NCBI RefSeq assembly: GCF_034044715.1
Contig: NZ_JAXCLW010000007.1
Coordinates: 124,001-188,000, forward strand
Direction: 5' to 3'
DNA length: 64,000 bases
Origin: Dongia_B soli
Lineage (GTDB): Bacteria > Pseudomonadota > Alphaproteobacteria > Dongiales > Dongiaceae
The first letter of the stretch is position 1; the number at the start of each line of letters is the position of its first letter. A program made the position numbers and the translations under genes. Positions 18,195 through 27,521 of this stretch are shown here, in pieces. The notes below the pieces were generated by a model. The model made no database searches. It was not told the origin of the DNA and was given only the letters and a program-made list of their open reading frames with translations.

Positions 18195-19124
18195 ATGAGC
18201 GAAGCGAAAGCGAACCAGGAACCGTCCATGGAGGAAATTCTCGCCTCCATTCGGCGAATCATTTCTGAAGACGGGCCTGAGCCTTCCGTTGCTGATATCG
18301 GCGAGATGATGCCGACCGAGACGCCGAAACCGGTGAGTGCCGCGCCGGCCGCGGCAAAACCCGCCGCCAAGCCAGCGCCGACGATCACGCCGGCTGAAAT
18401 ACCGGCTGCGCCGAAACCGGCTGCTGCACCCGCGGCGCCTGCTCCGGCCCCAGTATCGCTCGACGATGATGACGATGACGAAGAGCTGGTGCTGACTGAT
18501 GTGGTCACGGCCTCTGCCGACCTCGACAGCAATGTCGTGCAGTTGAAAAAAGCCGAACCGGAATCGCCGCCGCAGCTTGACGCGGATGACTTCGGCAAGG
18601 AGGATGATTTCAATAACGACGATGCCTTCGGCAGTGACGTAGAACTCGATCTCGACAAGCCAGCCTTTTCGGAGCCGCCCATGCCCGCCGCCCTTGCCCC
18701 TGATCTCGATGCACCGAAATTCAACGAATCAAAGTTCGAGGAACCGAAAGTAGCGCGCCCTGCGGCGACCACGTCCCGTCCACAGCCGGCGGCTGCAGCG
18801 GCACCCCGCGCGGCCGAAGCCAAGCCGGCAGCCCCGGCGATCGATCCGGCGGCCGTGGCCGCTCAGCTGTCGGCGGAAGTTCCCGATCTCGTCGCCCCGG
18901 CCGTGGCCGATGCGGCGACGGCGAGCTTCGCCCAGTTGCTACAGCAGCAGCGCCCGGCGCCGATGGAAAAGCCGACCGGCGATGGCCTGCTGGTGGAAAC
19001 GCTGGTGCGCCACGCGGTTGAGCCCATGCTCAAATCCTGGCTGGACACCCATCTTGAGGCGATCGTCGAACGGATGGTCCGGCGCGAGGTCGAGCGTCTC
19101 GCCCGCAAGGCCGAACTGAGCTGA
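18195..19124 (+). CDS. popZ: PopZ-like polar organising protein (DUF2497)
   Basis: A 309-residue acidic, proline-rich protein. The ATG at 18195 (CGGAGA upstream) gives the PopZ N-terminal helix containing SMEEILASIRRIISEDG. A long disordered linker of Ala, Pro, Asp and Glu follows (about 30-235, with DDDDDDEEL near 95). The C-terminal block contains LLVETLVRHAVEPMLKSWL and VERMVRREVERLAR, matching the oligomerisation helices of the family. PopZ self-assembles at cell poles and anchors the chromosome partition complex in Caulobacter. The gene lies directly upstream of valS, an arrangement common in Alphaproteobacteria. The linker length is on the long side. Confidence 0.88.
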   Translation: MSEAKANQEPSMEEILASIRRIISEDGPEPSVADIGEMMPTETPKPVSAAPAAAKPAAKPAPTITPAEIPAAPKPAAAPAAPAPAPVSLDDDDDDEELVLTDVVTASADLDSNVVQLKKAEPESPPQLDADDFGKEDDFNNDDAFGSDVELDLDKPAFSEPPMPAALAPDLDAPKFNESKFEEPKVARPAATTSRPQPAAAAAPRAAEAKPAAPAIDPAAVAAQLSAEVPDLVAPAVADAATASFAQLLQQQRPAPMEKPTGDGLLVETLVRHAVEPMLKSWLDTHLEAIVERMVRREVERLARKAELS

Positions 19125-19154
19125 CCGGCCTTAGCATTAGGTTTCGGAATATCT

Positions 19155-19188
19155 CGGGCCCGTGCCGGCGACTTGCCGCACGGGCCCG
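19155..19188 (+). terminator. Hairpin after popZ, possible weak terminator
   Basis: CGGGCCCGTGC (19155-19165) pairs perfectly with GCACGGGCCCG (19178-19188), with three more inner pairs possible around a GACTT loop. The following bases TCCGTTT are only a poor T-tract, so it may stabilise the mRNA end rather than terminate fully. Confidence 0.5.
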
Positions 19189-19239
19189 TCCGTTTCCCGC
19201 AGGATCGGCTGGTAGCCGGATCACCCGTGGACCGACCGG

Positions 19240-19267
19240 TTGACGCTGTCTCCCTGGCCGCTATAAC
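19240..19267 (+). promoter_or_regulatory. sigma-70 promoter of valS
   Basis: TTGACG (19240-19245) and TATAAC (19262-19267) are separated by 16 bases, placing the start of transcription about 30 bases before the valS ATG. The match to the consensus is strong. Confidence 0.65.
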
Positions 19268-19302
19268 TCGGGCCGGATTTACGCCTTTGAAGGAAACCAG
19301 CG

Positions 19303-21954
19303 ATGCTGGACAAGACTTTCCGGCCCGATGAGGTCGAGAAGAAACACTACGCCGCTTGGGAGCAGTCCGGGGCCTTCGCCGCCCATGTCGACTCCAACAA
19401 GAAGCCCTATACCATCATGATGCCGCCGCCGAATGTGACCGGCAGCCTGCATATGGGCCATGCTTTGACCTTCACCCTGCAGGATGTGCTGATCCGCTAT
19501 GAGCGCATGCATGGCCGTGACGCGCTGTGGCAGCCCGGCACAGACCATGCCGGCATCGCCACCCAGATGGTGGTCGAACGTCAATTGGACAGCCAAGGGA
19601 TCAAGCGCACCGATCTCGGCCGCGAGAAATTTCTCGAAAAAGTCTGGGCCTGGAAAGCGGAATCCGGCGGCACCATCACCAAGCAATTGCGCCGTCTGGG
19701 CGCCTCGCCGGATTGGCCGCGTGAGCGCTTCACGATGGATGAGGGGCTGAGCCTTGCCGTTCGCAAGGTCTTTGTCGATCTCTACCGGCAGAAGCTGATT
19801 TATCGCGACAAGCGTCTGGTCAATTGGGATCCCAAGCTGCATACCGCGATTTCCGACCTGGAAGTCGCGCAGAAGGAACATAAAGGCCATCTTTGGCATT
19901 TCAAATATCCGGTCGAGGGGCAACCCGATCGTTTTCTTACCGTTGCGACGACACGGCCAGAAACCATGTTGGGCGATACCGCCGTGGCGGTGAATCCCGA
20001 GGATGAGCGTTACAAGGATCTGATCGGCAAGCATCTCATCCTGCCGCTGGTCGGCCGGCGCATTCCGGTGGTGGGCGATGAGCATGCCGATCCGGAGACC
20101 GGCAGCGGCGCGGTGAAAATCACCCCGGCCCATGACTTCAACGATTTCGAGGTCGGTCGCCGGCACAACCTGCCGATGATCAATATCTTCGATCGCGACG
20201 CGCGTTTGAACGAGAACGTGCCCGAAGCCTATCGTAGCCTCGATCGCTATGAGGCGCGCAAAAAAGTGGTGGCCGATCTCGAGGCCCTGGGGCTCGTCGA
20301 GAAGATCGACGACCATACGCTGATGCTGCCCTATGGCGACCGCTCCAATGTGGTCATCGAGCCCTGGCTCACCGATCAGTGGTATTGCGATGCTAGGACG
20401 CTGGCGCAGCCGGCGATCAAGGCGGTCGAAGAGGGCCGCACGGTCTTCGTGCCGAAGCAATGGGAGAACACCTATTTCGACTGGATGCGCAACATCCAGC
20501 CCTGGTGCATCTCACGCCAGCTCTGGTGGGGCCATCAGATCCCGGCCTGGTACGGTCCCGATGGCGAAGTCTTCGTGGCAATGGACGAGGCTGAGGCGCA
20601 GAGCATGGCATCGGCCCATTACGGCAAGGCGGTTGAGCTCAAGCGCGACGAGGATGTTCTCGATACCTGGTTCTCCTCGGCGCTCTGGCCGTTCTCGACC
20701 TTGGGCTGGCCGAACCATACGCCTGAACTGGCGCGTTACTATCCCGGCGATGTGCTGGTGACCGGCTTCGACATCATCTTCTTCTGGGTTGCCCGGATGA
20801 TGATGATGGGCCTGCATTTCATGGGCGATGTGCCGTTCCGCACCGTTTACATCCACGCCTTGGTGCGCGATGAACACGGCCAGAAGATGTCGAAGTCCAA
20901 GGGCAATGTGATCGATCCCTTGGACCTCATCGACAAATTCGGCTGCGACGCTTTGCGCTTTACCCTGACCGCGCTGGCGGCGCAGGGCCGCGATATCAAG
21001 ATGTCGGAGAACCGCGTCGAAGGCTATCGCAACTTCGCGACCAAGCTTTGGAACGCGACGCGGTTCTGCCAGATGAACGAATGCAAGGCGGTCGAAGGTT
21101 TCGATCCGGCAGCTTTGAAGAACGGCGTCAACCGCTGGATGGTCGGCCGCCTCGCGGCGACGATCAAGGCGGTGGACCAGGCCATGTCCGCCTACCGGTT
21201 CAACGATGCCGCCAATGCGCTCTATCATTGCGTCTGGGGCGAGTTTTGCGACTGGTATCTGGAATTCACCAAACCGGTCCTGCAGGGCAATGACGAGGTT
21301 GCGAAGGTGGAGACGCGGGCGACGACAGCCTGGGTGCTGGGACAGCTCCTCCATCTCCTGCATCCCTTTATGCCCTTCCTGACCGAGGAATTGTGGGAGC
21401 AGGTGGGGCTTGCCGGGTCGGGCCGGCTGATCGGTGCCGACTGGCCGTCGATCAGCGATGCGGCGATCGATACGGAAGCGACGGCTGATCTCGATTGGGT
21501 GATCCGGGTGGTCAGCGAGGTGCGCGCCTTGCGGACCGAGATGAACGTGCCGCCAGCGGCTCAGGTGGAATTGATCCTGCGCGATGCCGCGCCGAAAACG
21601 GCGGCCCGCCTGGAGAAATACAACGATCTGATCTGCCGTCTGGCCCGCGCGGCCAGTGCGGTCCTGCTCTCGGGCGAGGCGCCCAAGGGTGCGGCCCAGA
21701 TCGTTATCGACGAGGCGACGGTGCTGCTGCCTTTGGGCAGCGTCATCGACGTGAAGCAGGAAACGGCGCGCCTGAAGAAGGAATTCGACAAGGCCGATGG
21801 CGAAGTGGAGAAGCTCTCCAAGAAACTCGGCAACGAGCAGTTCCTGGCCAAGGCGAAACCGGAAGTGGTCGAAGAACAGCGCCAGCGTCTCGCCGAAATG
21901 GAGCAGGCGAAGGCCAAGCTCACCCAGGCCATGGAGCGCCTCGCATCGATCTGA
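19303..21954 (+). CDS. valS: Valyl-tRNA synthetase
   Basis: An 883-residue class I aminoacyl-tRNA synthetase that charges tRNA-Val. The HIGH-type motif is at residues 50-53 (H-M-G-H, within PPPNVTGSLHMGHAL) and the KMSKS motif at 528-532. The editing domain (around 190-340) contains VATTRPETMLGD and VKITPAHD. The anticodon-binding region follows, and the C-terminal 60-70 residues are a charged coiled coil typical of ValRS. AAGGAA precedes the ATG. Full length and intact. It is monocistronic or co-transcribed with the short PAS gene downstream. Confidence 0.97.
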   Translation: MLDKTFRPDEVEKKHYAAWEQSGAFAAHVDSNKKPYTIMMPPPNVTGSLHMGHALTFTLQDVLIRYERMHGRDALWQPGTDHAGIATQMVVERQLDSQGIKRTDLGREKFLEKVWAWKAESGGTITKQLRRLGASPDWPRERFTMDEGLSLAVRKVFVDLYRQKLIYRDKRLVNWDPKLHTAISDLEVAQKEHKGHLWHFKYPVEGQPDRFLTVATTRPETMLGDTAVAVNPEDERYKDLIGKHLILPLVGRRIPVVGDEHADPETGSGAVKITPAHDFNDFEVGRRHNLPMINIFDRDARLNENVPEAYRSLDRYEARKKVVADLEALGLVEKIDDHTLMLPYGDRSNVVIEPWLTDQWYCDARTLAQPAIKAVEEGRTVFVPKQWENTYFDWMRNIQPWCISRQLWWGHQIPAWYGPDGEVFVAMDEAEAQSMASAHYGKAVELKRDEDVLDTWFSSALWPFSTLGWPNHTPELARYYPGDVLVTGFDIIFFWVARMMMMGLHFMGDVPFRTVYIHALVRDEHGQKMSKSKGNVIDPLDLIDKFGCDALRFTLTALAAQGRDIKMSENRVEGYRNFATKLWNATRFCQMNECKAVEGFDPAALKNGVNRWMVGRLAATIKAVDQAMSAYRFNDAANALYHCVWGEFCDWYLEFTKPVLQGNDEVAKVETRATTAWVLGQLLHLLHPFMPFLTEELWEQVGLAGSGRLIGADWPSISDAAIDTEATADLDWVIRVVSEVRALRTEMNVPPAAQVELILRDAAPKTAARLEKYNDLICRLARAASAVLLSGEAPKGAAQIVIDEATVLLPLGSVIDVKQETARLKKEFDKADGEVEKLSKKLGNEQFLAKAKPEVVEEQRQRLAEMEQAKAKLTQAMERLASI

Positions 21955-22075
21955 CCGACGAGGATTAGGACCGGATGTTTCGCAAGCCGGAAGTTGGCGG
22001 TAAAGCCGGCTTCCGGCTTGACCTTTAACGGCATAGGGTTTCCAGTAAGGAAGTGGCAAACTCTTCTGGAAGTCC

Positions 22076-22579
22076 ATGCAGGATCAGGTCGAGTTCTTCG
22101 CGCCCTCGGAAGCCAAGGATCACCGGCTGTTGCGGCTCTATCGCTATTGGCTGGAAAAAAGCGGTGCGCGTGCCTTTCCCCAGCGAGCCGATCTCGATCC
22201 CGTCGATTTCAAATATATCCTCGGCTATGTGACGATGGTGGACATCATCGAGCCGGAAGATGGCAGCGGCCCGCGCCGTTACTACTTCCGACTCGACGGC
22301 TCCCATCTCGCGGCCCTCTCGGGTATCGACTATACGCGTCGTTATCTCGACGAGTTGCCGTGGCCTGACTACAGGGACTTCATCGCCTGGACCTATGAAC
22401 GTGTCCTGCAAAACCAGTCGCCTCTCGGCTATCGCCGGCGCGGCAATATCGATGATCACCTTTTCGATGAGGAGACGATCATCCTGCCATTGGGGGTTGG
22501 AGGCGACCGGATCGGAAAACTGATGGTGGCGGTCATTCCCGGCGATTTAAGGCCGGGCGAACATGCCATTGTCTTATGA
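22076..22579 (+). CDS. PAS_5 domain protein
   Basis: A 167-residue soluble protein. The motifs LLRLYRYWLEK, R-A-DLDPVDFKYILGYVTMVD and YFRLDGSHLA, and a central LPWPDYRDF, match the PAS_5 family (PF07310), which is abundant in Rhodospirillales and usually stands alone without an output domain. No cofactor or ligand can be assigned. The gene lies 121 bases after valS on the same strand and 121 bases before the lemA-like gene. Signal sensing is inferred only from the fold. Confidence 0.85.
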   Translation: MQDQVEFFAPSEAKDHRLLRLYRYWLEKSGARAFPQRADLDPVDFKYILGYVTMVDIIEPEDGSGPRRYYFRLDGSHLAALSGIDYTRRYLDELPWPDYRDFIAWTYERVLQNQSPLGYRRRGNIDDHLFDEETIILPLGVGGDRIGKLMVAVIPGDLRPGEHAIVL

Positions 22580-22700
22580 TCCTCCTGGAATACAGACCCG
22601 TGATCACCGAGTTGTAACCACGGTTGTGACCGCGACAACATTGTCAATCCGCGCCATTCGCACCATCTTATCGGCAACTGGCCGCAATCCGGGGAATGAG

Positions 22701-23366
22701 ATGAAAATCGGTAATTTGATGAAACGCACCGTCATGCTTGTCATGCTGTTGTCACTAGCGGCCTGTGGCGTCAATAATATCCCGACCTTCCAGGAGCAGG
22801 CCAAGGCGGCGTGGTCCAATGTCCTGAACCAGTATCAGCGGCGCGCCGATCTCATTCCCAATCTGGTGGCGACGGTGAAGGGAGCCGCCGATTTCGAGAA
22901 ATCCACCTTGGAAGCGGTGGTCAATGCCCGCGCGAGGGTCGGAACCATGCAGCTGCCGGCGGATATCCTCACCAATCAGCAGGCGATGCAGCAGTTCCAG
23001 GCCAATCAGACCGCGCTGACATCGGCCCTCTCGCGCCTCCTGGTGGTGGCGGAGCAATATCCGAATCTCAAGGCCAACGAAAACTTCCAGACCTTGCAGG
23101 CGCAGCTGGAAGGTACTGAGAATCGTATCGCCGTGGCACGGCGTGATTTCATCGACGCGGTGCGGCAATACAATACCGAGCTGCGGACGATCCCCGGCCG
23201 TTGGTGGAAGGCGATGTTCTATCCCGACGCCAAGGAAATGGCGCAGTTCCAGGTCGAGGAATCCGTGCAATCCGTTCCCAAGGTCGATTTCGGCACCTCA
23301 GGTCAGCAGCCAAGTCAGCCGCAGAGCCAACCGCAGGGCCAGCAGCAGCCTAGCACAGGCCAGTAA
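22701..23366 (+). CDS. lemA: LemA-family lipoprotein
   Basis: A 221-residue protein. The ATG at 22701 is preferred over 22563 because it follows GGGGAATGAG and gives a normal lipoprotein signal with lipobox L-A-A-C (Cys22). The LemA core follows: N-x-L-N-Q-Y-Q-R-R-A-D-L-I-P-N-L-V-x-T-V-K, then a long helical region with ENFQTLQAQLEGTENRIAVARRDF in pieces and FP/YPD near the end. The last 22 residues are Gln/Ser/Pro-rich. It overlaps by one base the TPM gene downstream, so the pair is translationally coupled. LemA-TPM pairs are common; their function in the envelope is unsettled. Confidence 0.92.
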   Translation: MKIGNLMKRTVMLVMLLSLAACGVNNIPTFQEQAKAAWSNVLNQYQRRADLIPNLVATVKGAADFEKSTLEAVVNARARVGTMQLPADILTNQQAMQQFQANQTALTSALSRLLVVAEQYPNLKANENFQTLQAQLEGTENRIAVARRDFIDAVRQYNTELRTIPGRWWKAMFYPDAKEMAQFQVEESVQSVPKVDFGTSGQQPSQPQSQPQGQQQPSTGQ

Positions 23367-24145
23367 TGCCGATGCCGATCTTGCGTCGCTGGCTCATTCT
23401 GATGGCTGTTCTGTGCGGCACTCTGCTGTGGCAATCCTCGTCCGTCATGGCCGATCCGCCGCTTCCCCCGCTGACGGGGCCGGTGGTGGACGCTGCGGGC
23501 ATTCTCGACGCCGGAAGCTCGCATCGGCTCACCAAGGAACTGGAATCCTATGAAGCCACCACCAGCACGCAGATCGTGGTGGCGACGATTCCCGACCTCA
23601 AAGGCTATCCGATCGAAGATTGGGGCCTGGCTTTGCTACGCGGCTGGGGCATCGGCCAGAAGGGCAAGAATAACGGCGTGGTCCTCGTGGTTGCACCCAA
23701 TGACCGGCAGCTGCGCATCGAGACCGGCTACGGCGCCGAAGGACCGCTGCCCGATGCGACGGCCGATGCCATCATTCGCCGCGTCATTGTGCCGGATTTC
23801 AAGCAGGGCAATTTTCCGGCGGGGATCGAAGCCGGCGTGAAGGCGATCATGGCGGCGCTAGAAGGGTCCTTCAACGCCGGACCGAAAGAACCCGAACCGG
23901 CCTGGCCGGCTTTCGCCATTGTCGCCGCCTGGTTCGTTATCGTCTTCATCATGATGTATCTGCGCCGCCGCAACATCGCCAATGGCCGGCTCTATCGCGG
24001 TCCGCGCGGCGCTGTCTGGCGCAATCGCGGCGGCTGGGGTGGCGGCTGGGGCGGTCTTGGCGGTGGCGGCTTCGGCGGCGGCGGCGGCGGCTTCGGGGGA
24101 GGGGGCGGCACCGGCGGCGGTGGCGGCGCCTCCGGCCGGTGGTGA
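23366..24145 (+). CDS. TPM-domain membrane protein (YgcG-like)
   Basis: A 259-residue protein whose ATG overlaps the lemA stop codon (TAATG). It has an N-terminal signal (about 8-29), a periplasmic TPM domain (about 38-165; V-V-D-x-A-G-I-L-D, then G-x-K-N-N-G-V-V-L-V-V, then R-I-E-T-G-Y-G-x-E-G), one membrane segment (about 184-203) and a glycine-rich tail of about 40 residues ending in ASGRW. The TPM domain is named after plant TLP18.3 and related proteins and has been proposed to be a phosphatase or a photosystem repair factor. Paired with LemA it is probably an envelope maintenance protein. The Gly tail resembles those of other bacterial TPM proteins. Confidence 0.9.
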   Translation: MPMPILRRWLILMAVLCGTLLWQSSSVMADPPLPPLTGPVVDAAGILDAGSSHRLTKELESYEATTSTQIVVATIPDLKGYPIEDWGLALLRGWGIGQKGKNNGVVLVVAPNDRQLRIETGYGAEGPLPDATADAIIRRVIVPDFKQGNFPAGIEAGVKAIMAALEGSFNAGPKEPEPAWPAFAIVAAWFVIVFIMMYLRRRNIANGRLYRGPRGAVWRNRGGWGGGWGGLGGGGFGGGGGGFGGGGGTGGGGGASGRW

Positions 24146-24168
24146 TTATGAACGCTGGGGAAGCACAT

Positions 24169-24816
24169 ATGGCGAATGCGGGTCCAGGGGACAGTGATCC
24201 GATTGCCCGGGCGATCACCGCAGCTGAGGCCCGGACGGCTGCGGAAATCGTCGTCGCCGTTCTCCAGCGCCCCAGTGCCTATCGCCTGACTGCCGTTCTA
24301 TGTGCCTTCGCCGTGGCGGCTCTGGGTGCCTTGTTCTTGGCCTTGGTCATGCCGAAGATTGCGGCCTTCTATGCAATCGGCATGATCACTGCAGGACTGG
24401 CCGGAATCGTTATCATCGCGCTGCTCGGCATCGTCAGCTATCTCCTTTGCGAGCGCACTCAACTCGGCATTTTCCTGACGCCGGCCAGGGCGCGCCAACA
24501 GAGCTGCGCAAAGCGGGCACGGCTGATGTTTCTTGAGCATGGCATCGATGCGACGCCGGACCGGCTCGGCTTGCTGGTCTTCGTCAGCCTGGCCGACCAT
24601 CATGTGGAGATCCTGCCGGATCGCGGTATCGCCGCGAAAATTCCCGCCGAGCGATGGTCGGCGCTGATCGCCGGTTTCATCAAGCGGATCGGCGATGGCG
24701 ATCTCGATGCCTCTTTGTCCGGCCTGATCGCCGATATGGCCGAGGAACTCGCGCCGCATTTCCCGCCACGCCCCGATCAGATCGACGATCTGCGCAACGC
24801 CCCCATCCGCGGCTAG
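24169..24816 (+). CDS. Second TPM-domain membrane protein
   Basis: A 215-residue protein. The ATG at 24169 follows GGGGAAG by 5 bases; earlier in-frame starts at 24139 and 24148 overlap or abut the previous stop and lack a site. It begins IARAITAAEARTAAEIVVAVL, a TPM-type opening, is followed by two hydrophobic segments (about 40-65 and 70-95), then R-T-Q-L-G-I-F-L-T and a soluble region with HHVEILPDRGIAAKIP and a C-terminal helix. This is the membrane-inserted TPM variant usually encoded directly after a LemA-TPM pair. The three genes form a tight operon. Confidence 0.85.
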   Translation: MANAGPGDSDPIARAITAAEARTAAEIVVAVLQRPSAYRLTAVLCAFAVAALGALFLALVMPKIAAFYAIGMITAGLAGIVIIALLGIVSYLLCERTQLGIFLTPARARQQSCAKRARLMFLEHGIDATPDRLGLLVFVSLADHHVEILPDRGIAAKIPAERWSALIAGFIKRIGDGDLDASLSGLIADMAEELAPHFPPRPDQIDDLRNAPIRG

Positions 24817-24912
24817 CTGCAAAGGCCGGATGCGGCAGTAAAGCCAGGCGGTTGCAAAAGCCCGCCGTTTGGGCAAGATGCGGTCTGGCATCTTGCAAGG
24901 ACGTGATTTCCC

Positions 24913-26412
24913 ATGACGCGCATCGCAATCGGCGGGTTCCAGCACGAAACCAATACCTTCGCACCGGTCAAGGCGACCTTCCGCGATTTTGAACAAGCGG
25001 ATGGCTGGCCCGGCCTGACGCGCGGGGCAGATATTTTCCAGACCTTCAATGGCATCAACCTGCCGATCGCCGGTTTCATCGAAGCAGCGGGACCGCTCGG
25101 TTTCGATCTGGAACCGACCTTGTGGTGTTCGGCTTCGCCCTCGGCTCATGTCGAACGCGACGTCTATGAAACCATCGTCGGCGAATTGCTGGAGCGCATC
25201 GCTGCCTTGCGCAATATCAACGGCATTTATCTGGATCTGCACGGCGCCATGGTGACGGAGCATCTGGATGACGGCGAAGGGGAATTGCTGGCGCGGCTGC
25301 GGCGTCTGGTCGGGCCGGACATGCCCATCGTCGTCAGCCTCGATCTCCATGCCAATGTCACCCAGCGGATGGTCGATCTCGCCTCGGTGCTGGTGAGCTG
25401 CCGCACCTATCCGCATGTCGATCTGGCGGAAAGCGGGGCTGCCTCGGCCCAGGTAATGGATCGGCTGGTGCGCCACGGGCCGCTGGCGAAAGCGCGTCGC
25501 CAGGCCGATTTTCTGGTGCCGCTCACCTGGCAATGCACGCTGATCGATCCCGCCAAATCGCTTTATGCAGCGGTGGCGGCGGCGGAACGCAAAGCAGGTC
25601 TCGCCAGTGCCTCCTTCACCTTCGGCTTCCCGCCGGCCGATATGCCCGAATGCGGCCCGGTGGTCGTGACCTATGGCGAGACGCAAAAGATTGCCGACGC
25701 CGAAGCCGATCAACTGATCGCGGCGGTGAACGAGGCGGAGGAAGGGTTTGCCGGCCGCATCTGGCAGCCCAGCGAAGCGGTGGCTTATGCCCGGGCGGAA
25801 GCGCCGAAACATCGCGCGCCCATCATTCTCGCCGATACCCAGGATAATCCCGGCGCCGGCGGCAACGCCGATACGGTCGGCCTGTTGGAGGCGCTGGTCG
25901 CCGGCCATGCCGAAGATGCCGTCTTCGCCAATCTTTTCGATCCCCGTACCGCCGAGGCCGCACATAAAGCCGGATTGGGAAGCGAGATCACGCTCGGCAT
26001 CGGGGCCTGGAGCGGCATGCCCGGCCATCATCCCTTCCATGGCACCTTCAAGGTCAAGGCGCTAGGTGACGGCGCCTTCGACGCGACCGGGCCGTTCTAT
26101 CGCGGCAACCGAATGCAATTGGGGCTGATGGCGCTGCTCTCGATCGGCGGCGTCGATGTCGTGGTCACCAGCCGCAAGCAGCAATGCGCTGATCAGGCGA
26201 TGTTGCGGCATCTCGGCGTCGAACCGGCGCAGCAAAAAATCCTCGCCCTGAAAAGCTCGGTGCATTTCCGCGCAGATTTCCAGCCAATCGCCGCGGAGAT
26301 CCTGATCGTCGCGGCGCCCGGCGCCAATCCGGTCGATAACCGCGCACTGCCTTATAAGCGCCTGCGCAAGGGCCTGCGTCTGATGCCACTCGGCGAAGCA
26401 TTCGATGGATAA
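24913..26412 (+). CDS. M81-family metallopeptidase (MlrC-like)
   Basis: A 499-residue protein beginning MTRIAIGGFQHETNTFAP, the diagnostic start of the M81/MlrC family. Further conserved blocks are YLDLHGAM, VVSLDLHANVT, CRTYPHVDL, and in the second domain ILADTQDNPGAGGNADTVG split by glycines. Length and domain order match the family. Members are zinc-dependent; MlrC acts late in microcystin breakdown, but in most bacteria the substrate is unknown and may be a small peptide or amidated compound. No signal peptide. It is 13 bases upstream of the HAD hydrolase gene, suggesting co-transcription. Confidence 0.9.
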   Translation: MTRIAIGGFQHETNTFAPVKATFRDFEQADGWPGLTRGADIFQTFNGINLPIAGFIEAAGPLGFDLEPTLWCSASPSAHVERDVYETIVGELLERIAALRNINGIYLDLHGAMVTEHLDDGEGELLARLRRLVGPDMPIVVSLDLHANVTQRMVDLASVLVSCRTYPHVDLAESGAASAQVMDRLVRHGPLAKARRQADFLVPLTWQCTLIDPAKSLYAAVAAAERKAGLASASFTFGFPPADMPECGPVVVTYGETQKIADAEADQLIAAVNEAEEGFAGRIWQPSEAVAYARAEAPKHRAPIILADTQDNPGAGGNADTVGLLEALVAGHAEDAVFANLFDPRTAEAAHKAGLGSEITLGIGAWSGMPGHHPFHGTFKVKALGDGAFDATGPFYRGNRMQLGLMALLSIGGVDVVVTSRKQQCADQAMLRHLGVEPAQQKILALKSSVHFRADFQPIAAEILIVAAPGANPVDNRALPYKRLRKGLRLMPLGEAFDG

Positions 26413-26425
26413 GGTGCGGCGATAA

Positions 26426-27100
26426 ATGGCTGCTATTCTGCTTGATCTCGACGGCACACTGACCGATCCGCAGATCGGCATCACGCGCTCGATCCGTCAT
26501 GCGTTGGAAGCGCTGAAGCTGCCGGTGCCGTCCGAACAGGCCTTGATCAGTTTCATCGGTCCGCCGCTCCTGGAGGCATTCCACGACCTGGTCGGCGATG
26601 CGACGCTGGCGCAACGTTGCGTCGATCATTATCGCGATCGCTTCGGCACCATCGGTCTTTATGAGAATGAGGTCTTCCCCGGTGTGCCGGAGATGCTGGA
26701 CCAACTCCTTGCAGTGGGGCACCGGCTTTATCTCGCGACCTCGAAACCGCATGTCTTCGCCAGCCGCATCCTCGATCATTTCGGCCTGACCTCACGTTTC
26801 GCCGCGATCTACGGGTCGGAGCTCGACGGTACGCGGACGCGAAAAGCCGATCTGATTGCACATCTGCTGGCCAAGGAAGGGATCGGCGGCGAACCAGCGG
26901 TGATGATCGGCGACCGTGAACATGACGTGCATGGCGCCAGCGCCAATAATCTGCCGGCGATCGGCGTTCTCTATGGCTATGGTTCGCGCGCGGAACTGGA
27001 AGCGGCCGGTGCGACGGCTTTCGTTGCAAGTCCCGCTGAGATACCGGCGATAGCGGGAATGATGTTGCGCGATCGGGTCGAATTCTCCGCGCTGGCCTGA
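26426..27100 (+). CDS. HAD-superfamily phosphatase (phosphoglycolate phosphatase-like)
   Basis: A 224-residue cytoplasmic enzyme. HAD motif I is L-D-L-D-G-T-L-T-D near residue 6-14 with the nucleophile and acid/base Asp, motif II is the Thr/Ser in LYLATSKPH, motif III a Lys near KADLIAHLL, and motif IV MIGDREHDVHGA. The helical cap between motifs I and II places it in the phosphoglycolate phosphatase/PGP-like subgroup. The substrate cannot be assigned from sequence. It follows the M81 gene by 13 bases. Confidence 0.9.
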   Translation: MAAILLDLDGTLTDPQIGITRSIRHALEALKLPVPSEQALISFIGPPLLEAFHDLVGDATLAQRCVDHYRDRFGTIGLYENEVFPGVPEMLDQLLAVGHRLYLATSKPHVFASRILDHFGLTSRFAAIYGSELDGTRTRKADLIAHLLAKEGIGGEPAVMIGDREHDVHGASANNLPAIGVLYGYGSRAELEAAGATAFVASPAEIPAIAGMMLRDRVEFSALA

Positions 27101-27220
27101 GGCGGCCGGCCAAACAGAATGAGACTTTAAGTCAGACTTTTGAGCCTTCCAGACATTCAGGCAGGTAGCTCGATCGATTACGTGTAACTCGTGGTCATTC
27201 ATCGAGCAAAGGAGGCCAAT

Positions 27221-27514
27221 ATGTCTTTCTTGCGTTTAGCGACCCTGGTTGTGAGCGGCTTTCTGTTCCTGGCCCCGGCATTCACCGGCAGCGCCGAGGC
27301 GGGCGCCTATGACACCAGCGCCACACCGAGCTTGCAGGAAACCTGCCATGATCTCCATGTCGCCTTCATGGCTGTCGCATCGGCAAATCAATCGGCGCCC
27401 CGGATCGGCCTTGCGCGCAGGCTGGACGCTTTGGCGACGGCAGGATGCGAAACCAACCCGCGAGCCTCGATCGCGAAGCTGCAGCACGCCTTGCATATCG
27501 TGACACCGCTGTAA
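27221..27514 (+). CDS. Small exported protein of unknown function
   Basis: A 97-residue protein with a near-perfect ribosome-binding site (AAAGGAGG, 6 bases before the ATG). It starts with a clear signal peptide (LRLATLVVSGFLFLAPAFTGS, cleavage near AEAGA), leaving about 70 mature residues with two cysteines (in ETCHDL and TAGCET) that could form a disulfide. The rest is helical and rich in Ala, His and Arg. I do not recognise the family. It is a single gene, ended by a bidirectional terminator shared with the convergent AraC gene. Confidence 0.75.
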   Translation: MSFLRLATLVVSGFLFLAPAFTGSAEAGAYDTSATPSLQETCHDLHVAFMAVASANQSAPRIGLARRLDALATAGCETNPRASIAKLQHALHIVTPL

Positions 27515-27521
27515 GTGAAGA

